64,000 bases of DNA from Engraulis encrasicolus (taxonomy: Eukaryota > Chordata > Actinopteri > Clupeiformes > Engraulidae), in NCBI RefSeq assembly GCF_034702125.1, contig NC_085873.1:52274376-52338375 (forward strand). The letters are read 5' to 3'. Each line of letters begins with the position of its first letter. Position 1 is the first letter of the stretch. Below the pieces are notes generated by a model that saw nothing but the letters and a program-made list of their open reading frames with translations, was not told where the DNA came from and ran no database searches. The translations under genes were made by a program, and so were the position numbers. Positions 11,378 to 21,105 of this stretch are shown one piece after another.

Positions 11378-13081
11378 TGTAGCAAATTGGGCTTTGACGT
11401 TCCTTTTTCATTTGCGATGCGTGCGTCATCACGTCACACCGACCTATCAGCTGATCTCACAGCTGATTTCACTCCAGCTGAGACGCCGGCTTTTCGCAAG
11501 CTAGGAGGAATAGCTGTCGGTCAACGTGCTTTCCTTTGTCCATCCAAACGTGCATTCTGGTCTACTCTTTGCACTCCGATCTGTTGCCAAATTCAACTTG
11601 GCGTGACACGCTCTCCGCCTCGTACAAGAGTATCTACCGGTGCCATCAGCTGTTTGTTGGCTACCCTGTTCATCTACCAAAGCTCCGAGAGCTCTCTCCT
11701 TCTGGCTCAGGTAGGCCACTCAAATGACGGCACACGTTCGCTAAAGTTTTGATTTGTTTGACTCGGGTCTAGCCGATGATGTATTTTGTTGTAGCGTGGG
11801 TTTGAGTTTCCTCTGACTCGTCGGCCTTTATTGTCTCCCTCCTCTCCTCCTCTGCTGTGGTGGAACGTGAGTATACCGCTTCAACTTTTCATCACGTTGT
11901 AAAATTGGTACAATAGCCCAGTTACATCGCATTATCCTCTGTATTTGTAGGCGCCTGGGTGTAGCTGCAGACTCCCGGTTCGCTCTGAATTGCTGCTGTT
12001 TTGTCCCCCCTCGATACGTGCTTCGGACTGACGCGTCGCAGTGTCCGGTCATCCGAGGGCTATCACTCCGAAAGCATTCAGCAGCCCAGCATAAGTTACC
12101 TTGCGCAGGTGGCGCATGTGGCCGAGTTCAGTGTGTGCGTGAATGTAGTCTGTGTGAGTGAGTGTCCTGTTATGTCGTGGTGAGAGCACGATTAATTTGT
12201 TTATTTTGTACATTTTCTTTGAGGGATGTTTCTTTCTTCTGTTTGATTATTTTCTTTTGACTTGAGTTGAGAACTTCAATTTGAATTATTTTGTTTTTGT
12301 TTCTGTAACTACTGAATGTGCACGGCTTGTAGCCTAAACCAATGCCCCTGGCCTGAGTGTCGTTACTAATTCTCATCAGTCCTGCTCTCGCCTGTGGCAA
12401 CCTCTTTCTGTGGCCAGTTAGATTTTGCTGGTGGGCCCTGCACAGTTCAGTCTATGTCATTTTGTTTGTCTTTATTTGCTGGGCAAGTGGCAGGCCCTTG
12501 ATTACCCCCCTTATTTACCCTTTTCTTTTTCTGTTAACAGGTGCAGGTAATCCCAGAGGGAGGTCCTCTTCCCCCCTGGTGGTGGGTCCGGTCACGTGGT
12601 GTGCAGTGAATTGCAGTGCAGTGCAGTGTTACCTGTGTGTGAGTGCAATAATTCACCTTCACTTAGTGTGTGCATGGGCACGAGTGTTTGTGTGTACTTA
12701 TCCAAGGCCTAGACAGGGGGCTTAGTATAATTCCCCCCTCTTGGGTGCACCTGCCCTGTATTTGAGAACCCTCCCTTTTGTACCGATTTGTGTGAGTGTG
12801 TATGTGAGTGTGAGTGTGTGTGTGCATTGTGGTGGGAAATATTTTAAACTGTCCGGATTTTTATATTTATATGTGAAATTGTTAATAAAGAGATTATTTT
12901 GTTACGGAATCCACGTTTCCTCGTTAATGCAACAGAACTTGTGTGGGGGTCAAATCTAAGGTTTTCATACAGTCCCTGGGCTGTAGTTCCCATTCTTATC
13001 CCAGGGTGGCGTAGTCTATTTAGTAAGAAAAACTGTGAAATTTAGAGTTTAAAACTCTCCTGTCCTTACCACTTGGTTACA
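11378..13081 (+). repeat. 5' LTR of the gypsy element
   Basis: 1704 bp beginning TGTAGCAAA and ending GGTTACA (TG...CA). It carries an AATAAA polyadenylation signal at 12884-12889. It matches the 3' LTR nearly base for base, with differences near 11386, 12267, 12392, 12438, 12517 and 12987 and small indels. The sequence just after it (from 13082) begins TTTTGGCC and would hold the primer-binding site. I did not assign the tRNA. Confidence 0.95.
12884..12889 (+). promoter_or_regulatory. LTR polyadenylation signal AATAAA
   Basis: AATAAA in the 3' third of the LTR, duplicated in the 3' LTR (about 20196-20201). It lies about 190 bp before the LTR end and would set the R/U5 region. Confidence 0.6.
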
Positions 13082-13318
13082 TTTTGGCCTAGTGCGGCAG
13101 GGTTGCATAAAAAACGTGGATTCCTTTTTTGTTTTTTGTTTTTTGTTCCCTGTTTAATAATTTTGTTTTCCATCCCAGTTGGTGTATGAATGTATGTGTG
13201 TTTGTGTGATTGAGCTCAGTGGCCGTGGGACAAAACAGCAGCAGTCCAAGAGAGATACTTGTTGGAGGAGAGAAGTGATTCGTTGGTCGCCAGTGAAGCC
13301 CCGGTAAGTGTCAGTAAT

Positions 13319-14395
13319 ATGAATAGCGACGGTAATGCGGCAGGCGTGGATGAGATGCAGCAGCTGCGAGACCAGATTGCACAGCTTCAGGCTGAGAAAA
13401 ATCGCTGGCAGCAACAGCAGAATAGTGGGTCAGGTTCAGCATCTGCTTCTCAGCCCACAAGCATGTCAGCCGAAAGATTTGTATTTATTCCTCGCGATAA
13501 AAAGTGCCCTACGTTTTCAGGAAAGAGCGGTATGGGGTACGATGAGTGGAAGGAAGAAGTGCAGGCGTGCATGAGGGCCCGTCATCTAGCTCCAGCCGAC
13601 CAGGCGTACTTTTTATTCGACCATCTGGAGGGAGAGGCAAAGGAGGAAATAAAATATAGGCCTGCAGGAGAGAGGAAAGACCCTGATAAGATTTTGGAAA
13701 TTCTGCGTGAGCTGTATGGCTGCGCACAGTCACATGTGGCACTACAGGAAGCTTTCTTTTCAAGAAAACAACAGGAGGGAGAGAGCTTGCTGGAATTTTC
13801 TTTGGCGTTGATGAGCTTAATGGGGAAGATCAAGCAGGTTGCACCCAATGCAGTACCAAATGCAGATGTTCTGTTGAGAGACCAATTTATAGAATACGTT
13901 ATGGATGGAGCGTTGCGTAGGGACTTGAAGCAGTTCGTTCGAGGCACCCCGGATGCTACATTACTTACTGTTCGAGGAGAGGCAATTAGGTGGGAGCGTG
14001 AAGGCATGCCAGTGGCCATGAGGGCCAGAAGTCAGTCTGTACCCTCCGCGTATGGCTTGGTGTACGGTGTCCAGGGTGACTCCCGTCCGGTAGCTAATAG
14101 GCCAGCACCAACCCCTGAGTGGGATGATGTGAAGGAGATTCTAAAGCGCCAGCAAGAACAGTTGGACCTTCTTAGCCGTAGCATTAGCCTCCTCCAGGAA
14201 GCTAAGGCCCCTGCTAGGCCTTCTTACAATGGCCCCCTGATCTGCAGGCGGTGCCATCAACAAGGACATTTTGCACGTGATTGCAATGGCCCGGGTCGCC
14301 CAACCCGTTCCCGGGCAGCCTCCACCTCTTCCATGTCACACTCCGGTCCTTCATCCGCTCAGGTGCAGGGAAACGAGCACCCACCGACCTGTTGA
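13319..14395 (+). CDS. gag: Gag of the gypsy retrotransposon
   Basis: 358 codons from the ATG at 13319. The frame is open further upstream but without another ATG. Gag forms the cytoplasmic particle that packages element RNA. In order: a short Gln-rich coiled-coil-like segment (residues about 15-40, M-Q-Q-L-R-D-Q-I-A-Q-L), a Ser/Ala-rich linker, a capsid-like region containing F-D-H-L-E-G-E-A-K and Y-G-C-A-Q-S, a basic linker, and one zinc knuckle C-R-R-C-H-Q-Q-G-H-F-A-R-D-C near 14239-14281. The last 115 bp overlap pol in a different frame. A GGGAAAC heptamer sits in the gag frame 22 bp before the gag stop. No disruptions are seen. Confidence 0.92.
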   Translation: MNSDGNAAGVDEMQQLRDQIAQLQAEKNRWQQQQNSGSGSASASQPTSMSAERFVFIPRDKKCPTFSGKSGMGYDEWKEEVQACMRARHLAPADQAYFLFDHLEGEAKEEIKYRPAGERKDPDKILEILRELYGCAQSHVALQEAFFSRKQQEGESLLEFSLALMSLMGKIKQVAPNAVPNADVLLRDQFIEYVMDGALRRDLKQFVRGTPDATLLTVRGEAIRWEREGMPVAMRARSQSVPSAYGLVYGVQGDSRPVANRPAPTPEWDDVKEILKRQQEQLDLLSRSISLLQEAKAPARPSYNGPLICRRCHQQGHFARDCNGPGRPTRSRAASTSSMSHSGPSSAQVQGNEHPPTC

Positions 14396-17300
14396 GTCGC
14401 AGTTCGGAGGGGGCTTCTAAGGGCTCAACGAAGGTAAAGGGCAATGTGGGGGTCTTGTCGCATTTATTGTCATCATGCCCGAACATACAGGTAGACATGG
14501 GAGGTGTAAACGTGTTGTGCTTATTGGACACCGGTTCCATGGTGTCCACTATTACAGAGTCTTTCTTTCGACAGCATTTTGAGCCCTGGGGGCAGGACCG
14601 CCTCCAGCAGTGCCAGTGGCTGCAGCTACGAGCTGCCAATGGGTTGGCGATCCCATACCTTGGCTACCTGGAGTTAGATGTAACACTGTGTGACAAGGTC
14701 ATCCCGGGTTGTGGGGTGTTGGTAGTGAGTGACCCCCCTGGCGGGCCCATGTTGGAGGTCCCTGGTGTACTGGGGATGAATATCATCAGCAAGTGCTACC
14801 ACGAGTTATTTGGAGGGAACATCGCATTCTCAGTTGAATCTCTTTCGTCGGCCCAGGTCCCAAGCCCCGTTGTTGAAGCTCTGCAGCAATGCCATCAAGC
14901 ACATGTCACCAATTCCATGACAATCGACCGGACTGTTCGTCTGCGGGGTAGGAGGGCGCATCGCATCAAGGGGGGTACACTTCAATTTGTTGCCGCCACA
15001 TGTTCTACTTCTGGTCTTGGCCCATCTTCACTCTTTGAGCCGCTGTCCACTGGTTTGCCAGGAGGATTGTTGGCCTCTCCTGCATTAGTTTCTGTGTCCC
15101 AGGGTACTGCGTATATTCCTGTGGTCAATGTCGGCGCTAATGATGTCCTGTTGTATCCCCGGACTGCTTTGGGCAGTTTAGCCGACGTTAATGTCACTTC
15201 CATGCCACCAGGCATTGCAGAAGTTAGGGCTACCTGCACATCTGTCCAGGCACAGGACATGGTGGATCCTATTCTATCTAAGATTGAGGCTCTGGACTTA
15301 TCCGCTTTGAGTGACCAGGAACAGATCAAGGTCAGCTCCCTACTATCCGAACACCGCTCTGTGTTTGCTGCCCATGACGGAGACCTCGGGTGTACTAGCC
15401 TCATCTCCCATGAGATTCCTTTGCTTGACCAAGTCCCAGTTCGACAACGGTACCGGCGACTACCTCCCTCGGAATATGACGTTTTTAAATCACACATCCA
15501 GCAGTTACTGGAGGCCCAAATCATCCGTGACAGCTGCAGCCCGTACGCATCCCCCATCGTCCTGGTTCGAAAAAAAGATGGAAGCCCCCGACTGTGCGTG
15601 GATTACCGCCAGTTGAACAGTAAAACCCGCAAAGACGCGTTTCCACTCCCACGCATTGAAGAGACTTTGGACGCACTTTCTGGTGCCCGGTGGTTTTCAA
15701 CGTTAGATCTTGCCAGCGGTTACAACCAGGTCCCTGTTGCAGAGCACGACAAGGCAAAAACAGCTTTCTGTACTCCATTTGGCCTGTTTGAATGGAACAG
15801 AATGCCTTTCGGACTCTGCAATGCGCCGAGCACTTTTCAAAGGCTCATGCAGAGGGTCTTTGGGGATCAGCAATGCCAATCACTCTTGCTGTACCTTGAC
15901 GACGTGGTGGTGTTTTCTTCTTCTGTCGACCAGCATCTGCAGCGGCTAACAGTGGTGCTTGAACGGTTGCAGCAGGAGGGATTAAAAGCGAAGCTAGAGA
16001 AGTGTGCATTTTTCCAGAGGGAGGTAGGATATCTCGGTCATGTGATTTCGGACAAGGGTGTCTCCACTGACCCCAAGAAGGTTGACGTGGTGGCTAACTG
16101 GCGTCGCCCAACCCATGTTTCTGAGCTCCGTTCATTTTTGGGCTTTGCAAGCTATTACCGGCGTTTCGTTGAGGGGTTTGCCAAGTTGGCTGCCCCTTTG
16201 CATAAGGTAGTAGCAGAGTTGGCGGGCACCAAGTCACGGAAGGCCTCTGGTCGGAGCTTGTCATCGGTGTGGACAGCGGAATGTGAAGCTGGTTTTGAAG
16301 GCCTGAAAAGTAAGCTGACACAGGCACCTGTGCTTGCTTATGCCGACTTTTCATTGCCATTTATATTGGAGATTGATGCTAGTCACGTTGGCTTAGGCGC
16401 GGTTCTTTCCCAGAAGCATAACGGTCAGGTTCGGCCCATTGCCTATGCGAGTCGTGGATTGAGGCCCACCGAGCGAAACATGTCAAATTATAGCTCTATG
16501 AAGCTTGAGTTTGTAGCGCTCAAGTGGGCTATGACGGAGAAGTTCCGTGAATACCTTCTTGGTCAGAAGTGTACTGTATTCACGGACAACAATCCTCTCC
16601 GTCACCTGTCCACGGCTAAGCTCGGGGCCACAGAGCAACGGTGGGCCGCTCAGCTGGCCGCCTTCGATTACGAACTGAAATATCGGCCAGGACGCATAAA
16701 CAGGAACTGTGACTCGCTATCACGGCTTGAGGAGTCGAGCATTGGACCAGAGGGAGCACGTGGGACACCCCTCCCCATCCCCTTGCAAGAAGTGGAAGTA
16801 GGTCAGGGCCCCGTGGTGGCAGCCCAATCGTCAATCTCGATCCTCCCAAGTCACTCCACTTCTGATTGGCAGGAACTGCAGAGGGCTGATCCTGTTATCC
16901 GGCCGATTTTGAACTTCTGGGAGAAGAAGCGACGCCTTGATAAGGACGAGCGGAGTCGGCTGTCACCTAGGGCACTGGTGTTGTTGCGCCAATGGGATCG
17001 TTTGGTGAAAAAGGATGGTGTGTTACACCGCCGGATCTTTCATCCAGATGATGGAGAGGAAGTTCTTCAACTAGTTCTACCTCCCTCTCTGCATTCAGTG
17101 GTAATGACTCAACTCCATCAGAATCATGGCCATCAAGGCATTGACAGGACCAGCCGGTTAGTGCAGAAAAGGTGCTATTGGCCGGGAATGTTCACTGATA
17201 TTAAGGAGTGGTGTCAGGACTGTGAGCGCTGCCAAGGTAGTAAGGACACTCAGCCGGTGGCTCATAGCTTTATGGGGCATCTGCTGGCTTCCCGCCCCAA

Positions 17301-18624
17301 TGAAATTGTGGCCCTAGATTTCACCATTTTGGAGCCTACTCGTGGTGGCATTGAGAATGTTTTAGTGATGACTGATGTTTTCAGCAAATACACCCTGGCC
17401 ATCCCTACCCGAGACCAACGCGCCGCTACCGTGGCCCAAGTCCTGGTCAATGAATGGTTTTACAAACTTGGGGTCCCCAGTCGCATTCATTCCGACCAGG
17501 GCCGCAACTTCGAAAGTGCGTTGGTAGAGCAGCTCTGCCAGATGTATGACATCACAAAGTCTCGTACGACCCCCTACCATCCGGCCGGTAACGGCCAGTG
17601 CGAGAGGTTCAATCGCACGCTGCACAATTTATTGCGGACTTTGCCGGCGGCCCAGAAAAGCGATTGGACTACTGCACTACCCCAGATGGTGTTCTGTTAT
17701 AACACGACCCCACACCAGTCCACTGGGGAGTCTCCATACTTCCTTATGTTCGGTCAAGATCCCAAACTGCCTGTGGACTTTATGCTGGGTAGAGTGGCCA
17801 ACCCTTCCCCAGGCACCGTGAATGACTGGATAGTGGAACATCAACGGCGACTCAATCTTGCCTTTAGCAAGGCACGGGACCATCTGGCCACTGCAGCTGA
17901 ATATCGCCACCAGCTTCATGCCCAACGTGTGCGGGAGTTGCCGCTGAAGGAGGGACAACTTGTTTACGTCCGGGACCATAGTTCCCGTGGTCGTCACAAA
18001 ATTCAGGATCTATGGCATACGGTGTTGCATAAGGTACTTAAGGCCCCGCAGCCAGGGGGAGTGGTTTATACTGTTGCCCCAATTGATGCCCTGGATCGGT
18101 CCAAACATGTGCACCGCACTATGCTGAAACCTCATCGTGGCCCCGAACCTGTGAGCGATCCACCGCTCCCTACTCCGACTGGAAGGGCCCCCCAGGAGGA
18201 TTCTATGGAGGACACTGTGTTGTTGATGGCTCCTGGGCCTAGTAGAAATCCTCTGGCTTTACCTCCCGCACCGGCGACAGTTTCTTTGATACCGCCTCCT
18301 GCTACTGTTAGTCCCAGTGGGGCTTCCGAACCATGTGACCACGACCAGCTCCCACTGTCGCCTGCTGAGTCAGGGATGGACTCGCTAGCGCTTCCATGTT
18401 CTCCGTCTCGCAATCAGGGTGGTCCCCCCTTGGACCAAGGCAGTGATGAACCCATGGTCACCTCCTCCGAGGGGCCCCTTGGAGGTCCTTCTCTGGAGGA
18501 TGAATCGCTATTACCCACCCAATCCAACGACTGTACCAGTGGAGTACGAAGAACGGCTCGAGCAACGGCAGGTCAGCACTCTAACCCTCACCATCTTCCA
18601 TGTCCAGCAGGAGGCGCCGTTTGA
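14281..18624 (+). CDS. pol: Pol polyprotein of the gypsy retrotransposon
   Basis: An uninterrupted frame, -1 relative to gag and probably entered at about 14374 by ribosomal frameshifting rather than from its own ATG. Domains in order: aspartic protease with D-T-G-S (14527-14538); reverse transcriptase (about 15440-15960) with L-D-L-A-S-G-Y, F-G-L-C-N-A-P and the catalytic Y-L-D-D (15892-15903); RNase H (about 16360-16720; E-I-D-A-S, F-T-D-N-N-P-L); integrase zinc domain with two His and C-x2-C (about 17110-17240); integrase core with Asp at 17317, Asp at 17494 and Glu at 17602, a D-35-E spacing; then a C-terminal region and a Pro/Ser-rich tail of about 150 residues. All catalytic residues are present and no stop occurs. 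No chromodomain or env is recognised. Confidence 0.96.
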   Translation: MQWPGSPNPFPGSLHLFHVTLRSFIRSGAGKRAPTDLLSRSSEGASKGSTKVKGNVGVLSHLLSSCPNIQVDMGGVNVLCLLDTGSMVSTITESFFRQHFEPWGQDRLQQCQWLQLRAANGLAIPYLGYLELDVTLCDKVIPGCGVLVVSDPPGGPMLEVPGVLGMNIISKCYHELFGGNIAFSVESLSSAQVPSPVVEALQQCHQAHVTNSMTIDRTVRLRGRRAHRIKGGTLQFVAATCSTSGLGPSSLFEPLSTGLPGGLLASPALVSVSQGTAYIPVVNVGANDVLLYPRTALGSLADVNVTSMPPGIAEVRATCTSVQAQDMVDPILSKIEALDLSALSDQEQIKVSSLLSEHRSVFAAHDGDLGCTSLISHEIPLLDQVPVRQRYRRLPPSEYDVFKSHIQQLLEAQIIRDSCSPYASPIVLVRKKDGSPRLCVDYRQLNSKTRKDAFPLPRIEETLDALSGARWFSTLDLASGYNQVPVAEHDKAKTAFCTPFGLFEWNRMPFGLCNAPSTFQRLMQRVFGDQQCQSLLLYLDDVVVFSSSVDQHLQRLTVVLERLQQEGLKAKLEKCAFFQREVGYLGHVISDKGVSTDPKKVDVVANWRRPTHVSELRSFLGFASYYRRFVEGFAKLAAPLHKVVAELAGTKSRKASGRSLSSVWTAECEAGFEGLKSKLTQAPVLAYADFSLPFILEIDASHVGLGAVLSQKHNGQVRPIAYASRGLRPTERNMSNYSSMKLEFVALKWAMTEKFREYLLGQKCTVFTDNNPLRHLSTAKLGATEQRWAAQLAAFDYELKYRPGRINRNCDSLSRLEESSIGPEGARGTPLPIPLQEVEVGQGPVVAAQSSISILPSHSTSDWQELQRADPVIRPILNFWEKKRRLDKDERSRLSPRALVLLRQWDRLVKKDGVLHRRIFHPDDGEEVLQLVLPPSLHSVVMTQLHQNHGHQGIDRTSRLVQKRCYWPGMFTDIKEWCQDCERCQGSKDTQPVAHSFMGHLLASRPNEIVALDFTILEPTRGGIENVLVMTDVFSKYTLAIPTRDQRAATVAQVLVNEWFYKLGVPSRIHSDQGRNFESALVEQLCQMYDITKSRTTPYHPAGNGQCERFNRTLHNLLRTLPAAQKSDWTTALPQMVFCYNTTPHQSTGESPYFLMFGQDPKLPVDFMLGRVANPSPGTVNDWIVEHQRRLNLAFSKARDHLATAAEYRHQLHAQRVRELPLKEGQLVYVRDHSSRGRHKIQDLWHTVLHKVLKAPQPGGVVYTVAPIDALDRSKHVHRTMLKPHRGPEPVSDPPLPTPTGRAPQEDSMEDTVLLMAPGPSRNPLALPPAPATVSLIPPPATVSPSGASEPCDHDQLPLSPAESGMDSLALPCSPSRNQGGPPLDQGSDEPMVTSSEGPLGGPSLEDESLLPTQSNDCTSGVRRTARATAGQHSNPHHLPCPAGGAV
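14368..14374 (+). promoter_or_regulatory. Candidate -1 ribosomal frameshift site GGGAAAC
   Basis: The heptamer G-GGA-AAC is in register with the gag frame, lies within the 115-bp gag/pol overlap and leads into the pol frame exactly at 14374. It fits the X-XXY-YYZ rule. A possible stem downstream pairs GTTGAG (14391-14396) with CTCAAC (about 14423-14428). The heptamer and frame geometry are direct observations. Use in translation is inferred. Confidence 0.7.
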
Positions 18625-18679
18625 AGGAGTCATAGCATTTACGCAGGGAAGTGTTTCATCGCCGGGACGTCGATGCAAA

Positions 18680-18693
18680 TCCCAGGGGTAGAT
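18680..18693 (+). other. Polypurine tract before the 3' LTR
   Basis: A short purine-rich stretch (CCCAGGGGTAGAT) directly abutting the 3' LTR start at 18694, the expected position for plus-strand DNA priming. Confidence 0.55.
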
Positions 18694-20393
18694 TGTAGCA
18701 AAGTGGGCTTTGACGTTCCTTTTTCATTTGCGATGCGTGCGTCATCACGTCACACCGACCTATCAGCTGATCTCACAGCTGATTTCACTCCAGCTGAGAC
18801 GCCGGCTTTTCGCAAGCTAGGAGGAATAGCTGTCGGTCAACGTGCTTTCCTTTGTCCATCCAAACGTGCATTCTGGTCTACTCTTTGCACTCCGATCTGT
18901 TGCCAAATTCAACTTGGCGTGACACGCTCTCCGCCTCGTACAAGAGTATCTACCGGTGCCATCAGCTGTTTGTTGGCTACCCTGTTCATCTACCAAAGCT
19001 CCGAGAGCTCTCTCCTTCTGGCTCAGGTAGGCCACTCAAATGACGGCACACGTTCGCTAAAGTTTTGATTTGTTTGACTCGGGTCTAGCCGATGATGTAT
19101 TTTGTTGTAGCGTGGGTTTGAGTTTCCTCTGACTCGTCGGCCTTTATTGTCTCCCTCCTCTCCTCCTCTGCTGTGGTGGAACGTGAGTATACCGCTTCAA
19201 CTTTTCATCACGTTGTAAAATTGGTACAATAGCCCAGTTACATCGCATTATCCTCTGTATTTGTAGGCGCCTGGGTGTAGCTGCAGACTCCCGGTTCGCT
19301 CTGAATTGCTGCTGTTTTGTCCCCCCTCGATACGTGCTTCGGACTGACGCGTCGCAGTGTCCGGTCATCCGAGGGCTATCACTCCGAAAGCATTCAGCAG
19401 CCCAGCATAAGTTACCTTGCGCAGGTGGCGCATGTGGCCGAGTTCAGTGTGTGCGTGAATGTAGTCTGTGTGAGTGAGTGTCCTGTTATGTCGTGGTGAG
19501 AGCACGATTAATTTGTTTATTTTGTACATTTTCTTTGAGGGATGTTTCTTTCTTCTGTTTGATTATTTTCTTTTGACTTGAGTTGGGAACTTCAATTTGA
19601 ATTATTTTGTTTTTGTTTCTGTAACTACTGAATGTGCACGGCTTGTAGCCTAAACCAATGCCCCTGGCCTGAGTGTCGTTACTAATTCTCATCAGTCCTG
19701 CTCTCGCCTGTAGCAACCTCTTTCTGTGGCCAGTTAGATTTTGCTGGTGGGCCCGGCAGTTCAGTCTATGTCATTTTGTTTGTCTTTATTTGCTGGGCAA
19801 GTGGCAGGCCCTTGATTACCCCCCTTATTTACTCTTTTCTTTTCTGTTAACAGGTGCAGGTAATCCCAGAGGGAGGTCCTCTTCCCCCTGGTGGTGGGTC
19901 CGGTCACGTGGTGTGCAGTGAATTGCAGTGCAGTGCAGTGTTACCTGTGTGTGAGTGCAATAATTCACCTTCACTTAGTGTGTGCATGGGCACGAGTGTT
20001 TGTGTGTACTTATCCAAGGCCTAGACAGGGGGCTTAGTATAATTCCCCCCTCTTGGGTGCACCTGCCCTGTATTTGAGAACCCTCCCTTTTGTACCGATT
20101 TGTGTGAGTGTGTATGTGAGTGTGAGTGTGTGTGTGCATTGTGGTGGGAAATATTTTAAACTGTCCGGATTTTTATATTTATATGTGAAATTGTTAATAA
20201 AGAGATTATTTTGTTACGGAATCCACGTTTCCTCGTTAATGCAACAGAACTTGTGTGGGGGTCAAATCTAAGGTTTTCATACAGTCCCTGGGCTGTAGAT
20301 CCCATTCTTATCCCAGGGTGGCGTAGTCTATTTAGTAAGAAAAACTGTGAAATTTAGAGTTTAAAACTCTCCTGTCCTTACCACTTGGTTACA
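18694..20393 (+). repeat. 3' LTR of the gypsy element
   Basis: 1700 bp, TGTAGCAAA to GGTTACA, about 99.6% identical to the 5' LTR by eye. Confidence 0.95.
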
Positions 20394-20410
20394 TTATTCT
20401 CCTCACTGTA

Positions 20411-20910
20411 CTATGTCATTTCAAACATATATAAAAATACTACAGAGTTGAAACAATATATGTTTGAAAGTGCTTATGTCCCTTAGCAGTAATGTTGTCA
20501 TTAATCTGTGCAACTGATATAGAAAATGTGATTGTTGAGCTTCATAAGTAGGATTTTATGAGTCACTGTGATACAGACTGACACATTTTTCATCATAAAT
20601 CCCTGTAACGTCTGATTTGAATATAGTCACCCTCCTTACACAAGACTTCCTTCTCCAGAGATAATCCCTAGTATATGTTCATAGGATTTTTCCAACACAT
20701 AAGGGATCAATAGCGCAAAAACACTTTCAAAACAGTCAACGGTGTTACTCAACTGTGTTACGGTCAAAAGTGCAGGGGAACACGTCGGCACTTTTTTAGG
20801 AGAAAAAACAGAGCAGACAAACCCATCTCCCTAGAACACAAATTATTTTGTTTGTTTGTCTGTCAATATGGATATAAATTGGCAAAAACATACTCCTCCT
20901 CAACTGTCAT
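20411..20910. other. AT-rich intron sequence, no gene seen
   Basis: No coding sequence. A motif related to 'aacaccgttgac' first appears here, in inverted form, at 20738-20751. The motif recurs to about 21490. Confidence 0.5.
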
Positions 20911-21097
20911 CAGTGTTGCCAGATTGGGCTGGTCCCCGCCCAATTGGGCTGCTTAGGATGGCCGTGTGCGGGTAAAAATGGCATCTATCAGAAAAACCTT
21001 CCCACTGCCATATAAATCAATAGAATTGGGCGGGTTTTTAGGGCGGATTTTGATCATTTTTTGGGCTGGAAATCATCAGCCTCATCTGGCAACCCTG
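20911..21097. mobile_element. 187-bp hAT-type MITE with exact 8-bp duplication
   Basis: The left end 'cagtgttgccagat' (20911-20924) and the right end, the complement of 'cagggttgccagat' (21084-21097), form 14-bp inverted repeats with one mismatch. The direct repeat 'actgtcat' flanks it exactly (20903-20910 and 21098-21105), as expected for a hAT-class insertion. There is no coding capacity. Confidence 0.88.
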
Positions 21098-21105
21098 ACT
21101 GTCAT

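Larger units (their letters stand above)
11378..20393 (+). mobile_element. Full-length Ty3/gypsy LTR retrotransposon
   Basis: A complete element of about 9.0 kb: LTR (11378-13081), gag (13319-14395), pol in the -1 frame (to 18624), purine-rich tract, LTR (18694-20393). No env-like frame is present. The two LTRs differ by only about six substitutions and three small indels over 1.7 kb, indicating recent insertion. Gag and pol are uninterrupted. It landed in the right inverted repeat of a Tc1 element. The empty site can be read from the Tc1 left end and implies a duplicated 'tta' or 'ttat'. It lies in the gene B intron between the 22978 and 8073 cassette exons, in antisense orientation to the gene. 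Confidence 0.97.
9803..20408. mobile_element. Tc1/mariner element split by a gypsy insertion
   Basis: The left inverted terminus is 'cagtgaggagaataagtatt' from 9803. The right terminus is its complement, cut in two by the gypsy element: the inner part ends at 11377 and the last bases lie at 20394-20408. TA dinucleotides flank both ends (9801-9802 and 20409-20410), as expected for Tc1/mariner. A related internal repeat ('gaggaaaataagtatttgac') lies at 9982. The interior carries a decayed transposase on the minus strand (10461-10727). Without the gypsy insert the element is about 1.6 kb, the usual Tc1 size. Confidence 0.85.

Noticed and set aside
11501..12400. Open frames inside the LTRs
   Set aside because: They occur identically in both LTRs, are short, have no family signature, and lie in regulatory sequence.
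14982..18413. Open frames on the minus strand and other plus frames across the gypsy pol region
   Set aside because: Antisense or off-frame shadows of the intact pol gene, without motifs of their own.
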